Origin: Bryobacterales bacterium
Lineage (GTDB): Bacteria; Acidobacteriota; Terriglobia; Bryobacterales; Bryobacteraceae
DNA: 64,000 nt
Direction of reading: 5' to 3'
Assembly: GCA_020852175.1 (NCBI GenBank)
Contig: JADZBH010000067.1
Coordinates: 1 to 64,000 of the forward strand
Shown in pieces: positions 43,168-50,728 of this stretch. The position numbers and the translations under genes are program-made. The notes beneath the pieces were generated by a model. That model was not told the origin of the DNA and ran no database searches. It saw nothing but the letters and a program-made list of their open reading frames with translations. Position 1 is the first letter of the stretch. Every line of letters starts with the position of its first letter.

Positions 43168-44199
43168 TTGCACTCGATCGTTGGCGCGATTGGCTGGCAC
43201 ATGGTGGGCGCGTTGGCCGCCGCATCCTTCTATGCTCCCATTGGCAGGGTGAAACGCTGGTCGTGGGAAACCACCTGGGCGGTTGCCGGCCTGTTCTCCT
43301 GGTTCCTCTGGCCCGTGGCCGTCAGCCTCTACTTCCTGCCCGATTTCCGGGCCTTCTACGCCGGGCTCGACTCCCAGACGGTTCTCAAGGCCGCCCTGTT
43401 CGGTTGCATGTGGGGTATCGGGAACGTGAACTACGGGCTCACCATGCGTTACCTTGGCATGTCGCTGGGCATCGGCATCGCCATCGGCACCACACTGGTG
43501 GTCGGCACGCTGCTGCCCCCCTTCCTGCACGGCAATTTTTTGTTCCTGTTCAACTCCCCGAGCGGCCTCATCTCGCTGGCCGGCATCGTGGTCGCCCTCA
43601 TCGGCGTGGCCGTGGTCACCTACGCCGGCCATCGGAAGGAGAGGCAACTGGGCCTGTCCGCCGAGCAGTTCGACCTCAGGAAGGGACTGATTCTGGCGCT
43701 GTTGTGCGGCATCTTCTCCTCGGGCATGTCGTTTGCCATCGACGCCGCCAAACCCATCGAAACGGCGGCTCTGGGACTGGGCATCCACCCCCTCTACGCC
43801 GCCCTGCCCAGCTACGTCATCATCATGGGCGGCGGCGGCCTGATCAATTTCCTCTACTGCTTTTGGCACCTGGCCCGGAACAGCGATTTGTCGATCCGCG
43901 CGGATCTCTCCCAGCCAGCGGCCGGTAATCTCGGCAACGCCGCCATGGCCTCGCTGGGAGGCACCATGTGGTACCTCCAATTCTTTTTCTACGCCTGGGG
44001 GGCCGCCAGCATTCCGCAGCGTCTCGCCCACCTGAACTGGATGCTTCACATGAGCGGGTATGTTCTGTTTGGCGGACTGGTGGGACTGGCGCTCGGCGAA
44101 TGGACCCGCGTGGGCCGGCGGCCCGTCGTGATCCTCTGGATCGGCATGGCCATCATCATCCTCGCCGCGAACCTCGTGGGCTTGGGGCTGGCGGTCTGA
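43168..44199 (+). CDS. rhaT: L-rhamnose-proton symporter
   Basis: Ten-helix DMT-superfamily transporter of 343 residues. It matches RhaT throughout: WHMVGALAAASFYAP, KRWSWETTWAVAG, LFGCMWGIGNVNYGLTMRYL, GMSLGIGIAIGTTLVVGTL, GGTMWYLQFFFYAWG and SWMLHMS-like NWMLHMSGYVLFGG. The start is a TTG at 43168 after AAAGGG. No other rhamnose catabolic genes adjoin it, although an SDR of possible deoxysugar type is at 25959-26705. Confidence 0.94.
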   Translation: MHSIVGAIGWHMVGALAAASFYAPIGRVKRWSWETTWAVAGLFSWFLWPVAVSLYFLPDFRAFYAGLDSQTVLKAALFGCMWGIGNVNYGLTMRYLGMSLGIGIAIGTTLVVGTLLPPFLHGNFLFLFNSPSGLISLAGIVVALIGVAVVTYAGHRKERQLGLSAEQFDLRKGLILALLCGIFSSGMSFAIDAAKPIETAALGLGIHPLYAALPSYVIIMGGGGLINFLYCFWHLARNSDLSIRADLSQPAAGNLGNAAMASLGGTMWYLQFFFYAWGAASIPQRLAHLNWMLHMSGYVLFGGLVGLALGEWTRVGRRPVVILWIGMAIIILAANLVGLGLAV

Positions 44200-44250
44200 G
44201 CAAACCCGGCGCGGTTCACATCAGGTTCCGGCAAGGCATTTAACGTCCGA

Positions 44251-44259
44251 TGCTATTCT
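44251..44259 (+). promoter_or_regulatory. Possible extended -10 for tRNA-Leu
   Basis: TGCTATTCT has the TGn extension and a four-of-six -10, about 32 bases before the tRNA. No good -35 is seen. Confidence 0.3.
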
Positions 44260-44290
44260 GGTTCTGCCGGGGCTCTCCTGCCCCGCTCCT

Positions 44291-44375
44291 GCGAACGTGG
44301 CGGAATTGGCAGACGCACTGGATTTAGGTTCCAGCGGGGAAACCCATGGGAGTTCGACCCTCCCCGTTCGCACCA
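44291..44375 (+). tRNA. tRNA-Leu (anticodon TAG)
   Basis: An 85-base class II tRNA with encoded CCA. The acceptor arms GCGAACG and CGTTCGC pair perfectly. The anticodon arm CTGGA-TTTAGGT-TCCAG puts TAG at 34-36. The long variable arm is as expected for leucine, and the T arm GGGAG-TTCGACC-CTCCC is canonical. It reads CUA and probably other CUN codons. Confidence 0.97.
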
Positions 44376-44410
44376 GCCCCCGGAATTGGCTCTACGCCAA
44401 TCGCGGGGGC
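44376..44410 (+). terminator. Hairpin directly after tRNA-Leu
   Basis: GCCCCCG...CGGGGGC encloses ATTGGC-TCTAC-GCCAAT across a two-base internal loop, starting at the base after the CCA end. The following T-tract is weak (CCTTTCT), so it may serve as a processing or partial termination signal. Confidence 0.55.
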
Positions 44411-44440
44411 GCCCCCGCTCCCAGTCCTTTCTAAACGTGC

Positions 44441-44845
44441 ATGTTCGATTGGTGGAAGCAGCGCAAGACCGCCAGCTCCCTGGATGGCGTCATGGATTCA
44501 CGCATTGACACAGTCGTTTCACGCGGGCCATTACCCAAATGCGGTGGCTGCGGGAGCGAATCAGCAAGGCTCCAGATCGTACGGGACAAGAAGGGCAACC
44601 GTGGCTATCTCTGCCCTTCATGTTCCGAACAGTACAAGCAACTCCTGACCCCAGACAGTATTAGGAATTTCTGGATGTGCGGAGTTTGTGGATATCGCGT
44701 TCTCGCCGGGACGGATGCCGGTGCGAGTGTAGACCAGAGCGGAAACCCTTGTCCAAACTGCACGGCCGATGTGAACATCTCCTTGGTCAACCTCAGCGGT
44801 GATCGCCCCGTTGGCCGCGGCCTGATAGGGGAACCGGCCGACTGA
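44441..44845 (+). CDS. Small zinc-ribbon protein, unknown function
   Basis: A 134-residue protein with two putative four-cysteine zinc ribbons: CGGC...CPSC at about 34-62 and CGVC...CPNC at about 80-107. No recognised family, signal peptide or membrane segment. Base composition looks lower in GC than its neighbours, and no clear ribosome site precedes the ATG. It lies just downstream of tRNA-Leu and could be recently acquired. Confidence 0.55.
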   Translation: MFDWWKQRKTASSLDGVMDSRIDTVVSRGPLPKCGGCGSESARLQIVRDKKGNRGYLCPSCSEQYKQLLTPDSIRNFWMCGVCGYRVLAGTDAGASVDQSGNPCPNCTADVNISLVNLSGDRPVGRGLIGEPAD

Positions 44846-44950
44846 TTCTGGAGGGAGGACTTCAGAGGCTCTCCAGTGGTCTTCCACTTGCCGGACTATG
44901 TATGAACTTCGGGCCGTGTGGCCGGAACTGGCCGCCGGGCGGCCGGAAAT

Positions 44951-45160
44951 TCAAGTGAAGGCTGGCTTGAGCATACTGCCTTTTGACGCTCTTAAGAGCA
45001 GGAATTCATCCTCGGCCAGCGCCCCACCCAACAGGATTTCAGCGGCGTGACGTTTCTCCGGCGGAAGGTCGCGGGCTGGGATAAACACACTCTTTCCCAT
45101 AGGAAATCCCAATTCAACGCGGCCAGCGCTGATTTTACGCTGATGAGCTGAATCTGTCAC
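44951..45160 (-). CDS. Hypothetical 69-residue protein
   Basis: A short frame starting with GTG at 45160. The middle (FPMGKSVFIPARDLPPEKR) looks protein-like, but no family is recognised and no partner toxin or regulator adjoins it. Neither a strong ribosome site nor a promoter is visible. It may be a real small gene or a chance frame. Confidence 0.35.
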   Translation of the reverse strand: MTDSAHQRKISAGRVELGFPMGKSVFIPARDLPPEKRHAAEILLGGALAEDEFLLLRASKGSMLKPAFT

Positions 45161-45178
45161 CTGCGAACACTTCCCCCC

Positions 45179-46492
45179 TTACACCACGATCTTCCAGGGT
45201 TTGCGTTCCTCGCGGGACAGGAAGCGGCGCGCCTCGGCCTGCTGCGTGGTCCAGCGCTTGGAATCCCAATCCAGGCGCAGTTTCGAGCGAAGGGCGACGT
45301 TGCCCAGCAGGCAGGCTGTCGTGGACTTCTGGCAAACTTCGATGTCCGACGCCGGGCGCTGGCGCGTCCTGATGCATTCCAGAAAGTTCTTCCAGTGGGC
45401 GTCGTTGGAGTTGTTGCTCGACTTTTCGGCGCGGGCCGCCAGCGTGGCGCCTTTCTCCGGCACAAGTTCGAAGCCTGACCGGTCCACGAACAAGGTTCCC
45501 TTGTTGCCGTGAAAGAGAATGCCATAGCCCTTGCCCATCATCGAGTTCGCGTTGCCGAGCCTGTTCTCATAGGTGGCGATGAAGCTCGGGTACTCGTAGG
45601 TGACCTGCAACGTGTCCGGCGTGTCGCGGTTGTCCTTGATGTAGTTCTTCTGGCCGAGCGCGGTGATGGCCAGCGGCATGGGCTCATCGAAAGCCATGTG
45701 GACGATATCGAGCAGATGTACGCCCCAGTCGGTCATCATCCCGCCCGCGTAATCCCAGAACCAGCGGAAGTGCGAAAACGCTTTCGGATCGACTCCGAAG
45801 CGGTTGGCGTTGAAAGGCCGCGCGGGAGCAGGCCCCAGCCACATGTCCCAGTTGAGATCCTTGGGCGGCTCGGCGTCGGGCGGGTTGCCGATGCCTTCGG
45901 GCGCCATGTTGCCGTAGTTCCATGTGCGCACGAAGGTAACCTGGCCCAGATCGCCCGATTTGACGATTTGCGCGGCCACCTGGAAGTGGATTCCCGAGCG
46001 CTGCATGGTGCCGGCCTGCACGACGCGCTTATACTTGCGCGCGGCCTGCACCATCTTGGCGCCTTCCTCCACGGTGACGCAGATGGGCTTCTCGACGTAG
46101 ACATCCTTGCCGGCCTTGCATGCCTCGACGGTCATGTAGGCGTGCCAGTGATCGGGCGTCGCGATGCAAACGGCGTCGATGGACCTGTCGGCGAGAATCT
46201 CGCGGAAATCCTTCACCGCCTTGGCGCGGTTCTTCGTCATCTCGACGGCTTTATTCAGATTCGGCTCGTAGACGTCACAGACGGCCGCAACCTCGATACT
46301 GTCCTGCCGCAGAGCCACGTTCAGGTTGCCCTGCCCCATGCGGCCCATGCCGATGAATGCGGTCCTGAGGCGGTTATTCGCCCCGGCCACCTGGCCCGCG
46401 AACAGGTGAGGGGTGTAGAGAGAAACCGCCGAAGCGGCGGCGGTGGTTTTCAGGAAGGAGCGGCGGGGGTTGAAGGAGCGGTCCTCGGGCAT
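45179..46492 (-). CDS. Tat-exported Gfo/Idh/MocA-family oxidoreductase
   Basis: A 437-residue NAD(P)-dependent sugar or glycoside oxidoreductase. From the ATG at 46492 the N-terminus carries a Tat signal, RRSFLKT with Arg10-Arg11 and a hydrophobic AAAASAVS stretch, so it acts in the periplasm with a tightly bound cofactor. The Rossmann domain starts TAFIGMGRMGQG. The catalytic-lysine motif is EKPICVT, followed by an alpha/beta domain with DWGVHLLDIVHMAF. This Tat-linked, secreted subgroup is abundant in Acidobacteriota and Planctomycetes. The substrate is unknown. It lies 16 bases after the glycosyltransferase gene. Confidence 0.88.
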   Translation of the reverse strand: MPEDRSFNPRRSFLKTTAAASAVSLYTPHLFAGQVAGANNRLRTAFIGMGRMGQGNLNVALRQDSIEVAAVCDVYEPNLNKAVEMTKNRAKAVKDFREILADRSIDAVCIATPDHWHAYMTVEACKAGKDVYVEKPICVTVEEGAKMVQAARKYKRVVQAGTMQRSGIHFQVAAQIVKSGDLGQVTFVRTWNYGNMAPEGIGNPPDAEPPKDLNWDMWLGPAPARPFNANRFGVDPKAFSHFRWFWDYAGGMMTDWGVHLLDIVHMAFDEPMPLAITALGQKNYIKDNRDTPDTLQVTYEYPSFIATYENRLGNANSMMGKGYGILFHGNKGTLFVDRSGFELVPEKGATLAARAEKSSNNSNDAHWKNFLECIRTRQRPASDIEVCQKSTTACLLGNVALRSKLRLDWDSKRWTTQQAEARRFLSREERKPWKIVV

Positions 46493-46508
46493 AGCGGCTT
46501 GAATTCTA

Positions 46509-47846
46509 TCAGAGCCGCCCCGGGCCGCCCGCGCGCGCTTCGCCGGGAGCGGCGCGGCGCTTGAGGCCGCGCCACAGATGCCGCGACAGGCCAACGGCGA
46601 ACGACACGCCATTGTAGAAGTGATAGAGGAGATGGAAGGGGATGGCGGCGATGGCGAAGGCCCGGCCCTGCTTCTCGGCGAGGAACAGATAGAACGAGTT
46701 GTTCAAGAAGATGACCACGGCCAGTAACAGGAACACCGCGGCCACCGCGGGATGGTGCGGAGCGTACCAGAGGCAGCAGGCAATGGCGCCGGCTGTGTAG
46801 AGGCCAAAGCAAAAGCGGATCGTGCGCGCCCGGCGGCCGGACGGCTTCTCATAGCGGTGGCGCAGGAACAGCAGCGGCGCCATGAACACCAGGAACGGCA
46901 CCAGCGCCAACTGTCCGGAAAAATACGCAAGGCATGCCAGCGCGGCGATGGCGCCGAACATGAGCAGGTTCACGGCCACCGAGCGTGCATGCGCGGCGTC
47001 CATCCAATAACGGTTCAAAGCGAAAAACAGCAGACCCAGGAAGGGGGCGAAAAACGGCGCGCCGAGCCAGAAGGCGCCAGCCACGGCCGCCAGCAGCAGA
47101 AGATACACCAGCGCCACGCTGACGCGCTGGCTGAGTTGGAGGTTCAGATCGTCCGGCATGTTGGCGTCGCGCAGGATCAACTCGGTCCAGGGGATGCCGC
47201 GGTCCAGCACGTCGGTTTTCACCAGTCCCCAGAAGGTCCACTTCTTCAGGTGCTTCACCTGGATGGCATCGTCGAGCAGGATGACGCAGCCGGAGGATTT
47301 AAGGCGGTAGCCAAGTTCGATGTCCTCGATGGCCGGACGCCCATAGGCGGTGTCGAAGCCGCTGTGCGAGAGAAATACATCGCGGCGTATGGCGCCGCAT
47401 CCGCTCCAGAACGTGGAGGCGGCGCGCCGGCCGGTTTGATGGACGTAGCAGTGCATCAGGTTGCGGTAACGCGAGAGAAAGTCGGGTTCGGCGGGCGCGT
47501 CGTCATAGGAGCCGATCAGCGCGTCCAGCGCCGGTTCGTCCTCGAAGGCCGCCGCCACCTGGGCGGCCGTGCCCGGACGCACGCAGACATCGGCGTCCAG
47601 GAAGAACAGAACATCGCCGGTGGCCAAGCGGGCGCCCAGGTTCCGGGCCAAAGCCGGCCCCATCCTTCCATCCGTGGAGAGCAGGCGCGCGCCCCACTGC
47701 CGGGCCACTCTGGCCGAACCATCCGTCGATCCATCATCCACGACAATCACTTCGTGCGGCGCATGGGTGGACTTGCCGATATGACCGAGGCACTGCCTCA
47801 GGAAATCCTCGGAGTTGTAGACCGGAATGACGATGCTGAGCCGCAC
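46509..47846 (-). CDS. Family 2 glycosyltransferase with C-terminal membrane domain
   Basis: A 445-residue protein. The GT-A domain (1-225) has LSIVIPVYNSEDFL, EVIVVDDGSTDGS, FFLDADVC (DxD) and the acceptor-side AIEDIELGYRL. The C-terminal half has about six membrane helices (from about 240). It probably adds a sugar to a lipid-linked or membrane acceptor. It lies downstream of zapA (29 bases) and upstream of the Gfo/Idh gene. Confidence 0.87.
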   Translation of the reverse strand: MRLSIVIPVYNSEDFLRQCLGHIGKSTHAPHEVIVVDDGSTDGSARVARQWGARLLSTDGRMGPALARNLGARLATGDVLFFLDADVCVRPGTAAQVAAAFEDEPALDALIGSYDDAPAEPDFLSRYRNLMHCYVHQTGRRAASTFWSGCGAIRRDVFLSHSGFDTAYGRPAIEDIELGYRLKSSGCVILLDDAIQVKHLKKWTFWGLVKTDVLDRGIPWTELILRDANMPDDLNLQLSQRVSVALVYLLLLAAVAGAFWLGAPFFAPFLGLLFFALNRYWMDAAHARSVAVNLLMFGAIAALACLAYFSGQLALVPFLVFMAPLLFLRHRYEKPSGRRARTIRFCFGLYTAGAIACCLWYAPHHPAVAAVFLLLAVVIFLNNSFYLFLAEKQGRAFAIAAIPFHLLYHFYNGVSFAVGLSRHLWRGLKRRAAPGEARAGGPGRL

Positions 47847-47875
47847 TGCTTCGTCTCAGTGTGACATGGGAACGG

Positions 47876-48163
47876 TCAGGCTTCTATGGAATCGAGGAGT
47901 TCGCCGAGCCGGCGGCTCCGTTGTTGGACGTTGAATTGCAGGCGTGCGAGTTCGTTTTGGACCGTGCGCAACTGGTCCGCCAGATGGAGCGAAGCAAGCA
48001 CGGCGACGCGCGTGGAATCGAGATTCTGCGAACGCATGGCGATGCCGTTCATGAGTTCGTCGATCTCGTTGGCCAGTTGCAGCGTGTCGTTCGGGTCGCC
48101 CGAGGTGACCAGCGAGAACGTCTGGTTCAGGATGGTGACTTTTACCTGTTGTTTTTCCGCCAT
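47876..48163 (-). CDS. zapA: Cell division protein ZapA
   Basis: A 95-residue FtsZ-ring stabiliser. VKVTILNQTFSLVTSGDP is the characteristic N-terminal beta hairpin, followed by the head helix and a C-terminal coiled coil (VAVLASLHLADQLRTVQNELARLQ). It cross-links FtsZ protofilaments. It is in the same operon as a short coiled-coil gene and the L35/L20 genes; pheST, often upstream of zapA, is absent. Confidence 0.9.
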   Translation of the reverse strand: MAEKQQVKVTILNQTFSLVTSGDPNDTLQLANEIDELMNGIAMRSQNLDSTRVAVLASLHLADQLRTVQNELARLQFNVQQRSRRLGELLDSIEA

Positions 48164-48206
48164 CGTCGCTCCGTCGAATCAGCCCGGGCCGCGGGCCTGG
48201 ATACAA

Positions 48207-48234
48207 CAAAAGGGACCGCGGCTCAGGCGGTCCC
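48207..48234 (-). terminator. Hairpin with T-tract at the end of the zapB-like gene
   Basis: On the minus strand GGGACCGC and GCGGTCCC pair perfectly around a seven-base loop, followed by TTTTG. It spans the stop codon of the coiled-coil gene and lies 44 bases before zapA. It should terminate or attenuate transcription between the two. Confidence 0.7.
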
Positions 48235-48528
48235 CATATTATCGATGGTTTCCAGCAGCCGCTCGACGCGGCGCCGGACGTTGTCGCGTTCCTTGCGCAT
48301 GGACTCGTTGTCGAGCATCAGCCGCGTGATTTCAGCCTTCTGCGCGCCGGCATCGTCGGAAGCTTGTTGGGCTTCGGCCAGCGCACGCTGCGCGACCGCC
48401 AATTGTTGCTCCAGTCCGGCCTTTTCGCGGCGCAGGCTCAAAACCAGATCCACGGCGCGCGCAATGCGCTCCTCCAGCCCGGCGAGCGCGTCATCCTGCC
48501 CGGCCGCGGCCTGTTCAGCCTGGCTCAT
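48223..48528 (-). CDS. Short coiled-coil protein, ZapB-like
   Basis: 101 residues, predicted almost entirely as one coiled coil with heptads rich in Leu, Glu and Arg (LEERIARAVDLVLSLRREKAG, MRKERDNVRRRVERLLETID). Size and position directly upstream of zapA suggest a ZapB-type partner that layers on ZapA at the septum. Sequence alone cannot prove it because coiled coils converge. Confidence 0.6.
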   Translation of the reverse strand: MSQAEQAAAGQDDALAGLEERIARAVDLVLSLRREKAGLEQQLAVAQRALAEAQQASDDAGAQKAEITRLMLDNESMRKERDNVRRRVERLLETIDNMGTA

Positions 48529-48568
48529 GGGTACAATTCTCCTTCAGGCGGCGGAAGCCTTCTGGAGA

Positions 48569-48931
48569 TTATGCCTCACCCAGCGCCGCTTTGGCTTTCG
48601 ACACCAAGCCGGCAAAGGCCGGGGCGTCGCCATAAGCGATGTCGGCGAGCATCTTCCGGTTCAACGTGACGCCGGCTTTATTCAGGCCGTCGATGAACTT
48701 GGAATAGGTGATTCCCGCATCGCGGCAGGCGGCGTTGATGCGCACGATCCACAGCGAACGGAAGGTGCGCTTCTTCTGCCGGCGGCCGACAAAGCCATAC
48801 CGGAGCGCTTTTTCCACGGCTTCCTGAGCCGAGCGATGCAGCTTGCTCTTGGTGAGGAAGTAGCCTTTCGCTAACTTGAGAACTTTCTTGCGGCTGTCCG
48901 CGCGGTGTGTACCGCGTTTCACTCTGGGCAC
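48569..48931 (-). CDS. rplT: 50S ribosomal protein L20
   Basis: 23S rRNA-binding assembly protein of 120 residues. MPRVKRGTHRADSRKK...LAKGYFLTKS and WIVRINAACRDAGITYSKFI are standard. The GTG start follows AAGGAGG. It lies 132 bases after rpmI, a wider gap than usual. infC is not present in the window. Confidence 0.97.
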   Translation of the reverse strand: MPRVKRGTHRADSRKKVLKLAKGYFLTKSKLHRSAQEAVEKALRYGFVGRRQKKRTFRSLWIVRINAACRDAGITYSKFIDGLNKAGVTLNRKMLADIAYGDAPAFAGLVSKAKAALGEA

Positions 48932-49063
48932 GGTTTCCTCCTTGTGATCACTTCAAACCGGCCAGGCACGTGCGTAGGATCCGCCTGCCGGTTCTCACCT
49001 GTTTTCTTGGCCGGGCCCGAATGAGCTCACCGGCGGAAATGAATGCAGCCTGCCAGCTCGCGG

Positions 49064-49258
49064 CTAGTACGGCAGCATATCGAGCACGGCCTGCTTGTTG
49101 GCGTCGGAAATCTCCGCGCCCTGCCGCAGCCGGCGTTTGCGGGACCGCGACTTCGACGTCAAGATGTGGCGGGCGTGCGAATTGTGCCGGCGGAGTTTGC
49201 CAGTACCCGTCTTCTTGAAGCGCTTAGCGGCGCCCTTATGTGTTTTCAGTTTGGGCAT
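49064..49258 (-). CDS. rpmI: 50S ribosomal protein L35
   Basis: 64 residues, MPKLKTHKGAAKRFKKTGTGK, the invariant start of L35, then HNSHARHILTSKSRSRKRRLR. First gene of the rpmI-rplT-zapB-like-zapA run. infC, its usual upstream neighbour, is replaced here by an EVE-domain gene. Confidence 0.97.
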   Translation of the reverse strand: MPKLKTHKGAAKRFKKTGTGKLRRHNSHARHILTSKSRSRKRRLRQGAEISDANKQAVLDMLPY

Positions 49259-49299
49259 AATAATACCGTCCTTCCTGGGGCGGAAGGTACAACTTTTCT

Positions 49300-49330
49300 A
49301 GCATAGCATGGCGGACGGCGGGCCTGACAA
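49300..49330 (-). promoter_or_regulatory. Candidate promoter of the rpmI operon
   Basis: Minus-strand TTGTCA (49325-49330) and TATGCT (49300-49305) with a TGn extension. The spacer is 19 bases, somewhat long, but the extended -10 may compensate. About 42 bases before rpmI. Confidence 0.42.
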
Positions 49331-49344
49331 GCAGCCGGCCCGGG

Positions 49345-49755
49345 CTAGATCTTCACCTTCGGGTAACGCTTCCGCATCCATTCGACAAACTCGGGCGGGG
49401 CGGCCATGGTGGAAAGGCGGCTTTGCCGCACCAGCGCCCAGGTGGCGAAAACGGCTTCGGCCTTTATTTCGGCCAGCGTGACGGGCGGATCGAGCCGGGC
49501 GGCGAAGGCGAGGTCGACGATGGCGAGTTTTTCGTCCTTCGGGTCGGCGCGGGGCGCGGAGGCGGCCTTGGCCAGGCCGACAATGGCCGATGAGCCGCCG
49601 CTGTGGTAGAAAAAGACGCGGTCGCCCCGCTTCATGGCGCGGATCGCCTGGAGCGCCTGTGCGTTTTTCACACCGTCCCAGGTAGTGGAGCGGTCGCGCT
49701 CCAGTTCCTCCAACCCGTACTCGCCAGGGTCGGATTTCACAAGAAAATAGGCCAT
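49345..49755 (-). CDS. EVE-domain protein
   Basis: 136 residues. MAYFLVKSDPGEYGLEELERD, TTWDGVKNAQALQAIRAMKRGDRVFFYHSG and DPPVTLAEIKA are typical of the EVE/PUA-like (thymocyte nuclear protein 1) family, which binds modified bases in nucleic acids. The role in bacteria is unsettled; some EVE proteins are tied to modified-DNA restriction. A TACAAT -10-like box lies 40 bases upstream. Confidence 0.9.
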   Translation of the reverse strand: MAYFLVKSDPGEYGLEELERDRSTTWDGVKNAQALQAIRAMKRGDRVFFYHSGGSSAIVGLAKAASAPRADPKDEKLAIVDLAFAARLDPPVTLAEIKAEAVFATWALVRQSRLSTMAAPPEFVEWMRKRYPKVKI

Positions 49756-49919
49756 CGCCAGTCCTCCTTCCCGCCGGGCGCGATTTTCAAAACCATTGTA
49801 GGGGATGGCACGTCACGCAAGTTGATATAAAATGGACTAATCTCCGGTCGCTAGCGGGATTCTCGCGCCGGCTGGTGGAGCGGCCGAATCCTAATCGACA
49901 GTCTGACGGAGGCAGTTCT
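49756..49919. promoter_or_regulatory. Divergent intergenic region with exopolysaccharide operon promoter
   Basis: Between the EVE gene (minus) and the polysaccharide export gene (plus). On the plus strand ATGGCA (49805-49810), a 17-base spacer and TAAAAT (49828-49833) form a plausible promoter with an 80-base leader. On the minus strand TACAAT (rc of 49795-49800) may serve the EVE gene, without a good -35. Confidence 0.4.
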
Positions 49920-50657
49920 ATGCAACAATTCTTACCCCGGTGGGCGCGCGCGGCGTCGTGGCGGGCGCGCAACGCCGGTGGCGCCGTCAGCGTGCGGGCG
50001 CTGGGCCCGGCACTGGGTATGGCCGTGGGCATCGTCTTGGGCGCCGCACTGGCCGTCCCGGCCGCGGCGCAGCGGAATGCCCCGGCGGCCAAGGAGCAGA
50101 ACGAGTCCGGCGGAATCCAGCAGACGCCGAACGACCTGCGTCCCGAGGGGCCCAACGCGGAACTGACCGGCGCGCTGGCCGACCCGAAAAGTTTCAAGAT
50201 CGGACCCGAGGACGTCATCGCGGTTCTTGTCTGGAAGGAACCGGAATTGAGCGGCGCTTTCGTGGTTCGTCCCGACGGCCGGATCACGCTGAACCTGGTG
50301 GGCGAGGTGGATATCGCCGGCCTGACGCCGATGGAAGTGCAGCAGAAGCTGACCGAGGAGTTCGGCAAGGTGCTGAAGAACCCGGTGGTGAGCGTGCAGA
50401 TGCGCGCCATCCGCAGTTCGAAGTACTACATCACCGGCAACGTCGGCAAGACGGGAATGTTTCCGCTGGTGGTGAAGACGACGGTGCTGGAGGCGCTGAC
50501 GCTGGCCGGAGGGCTGGGCGAGTGGGCCAACAAGAAGAAGATCGTGATTCTGCGCGGTAAACAGCGGCTGTTCTTCAACTACAGCGAAGTAATCAAAGGC
50601 AAGAAGCTTGAACAGAATATCGAGCTGCAAAACGGGGATTTCATTATCGTCGACTAG
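49920..50657 (+). CDS. Polysaccharide export outer-membrane protein (Wza/GfcE-like)
   Basis: A 245-residue exported protein with a long signal region (about 15-50, ending near AVPAAAQ). A Poly_export domain follows (KIGPEDVIAVLVWKEPELSGAFVVRPDGRI...), then a SLBB domain (YYITGNVGKTGMFPL, LTLAGGLGEWANKKK). No lipobox cysteine is seen. It should form part of the outer-membrane channel for the polymer. GGAGG precedes the ATG at 49920. First gene of the exopolysaccharide operon. Confidence 0.9.
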   Translation: MQQFLPRWARAASWRARNAGGAVSVRALGPALGMAVGIVLGAALAVPAAAQRNAPAAKEQNESGGIQQTPNDLRPEGPNAELTGALADPKSFKIGPEDVIAVLVWKEPELSGAFVVRPDGRITLNLVGEVDIAGLTPMEVQQKLTEEFGKVLKNPVVSVQMRAIRSSKYYITGNVGKTGMFPLVVKTTVLEALTLAGGLGEWANKKKIVILRGKQRLFFNYSEVIKGKKLEQNIELQNGDFIIVD

Positions 50658-50728
50658 CGCCTGGACGCCGTTCCGCGCGGGGCGGACGGCGCGGGCGCCA
50701 TCGAGTGTTTTCCTGAGGACCAACCAAC

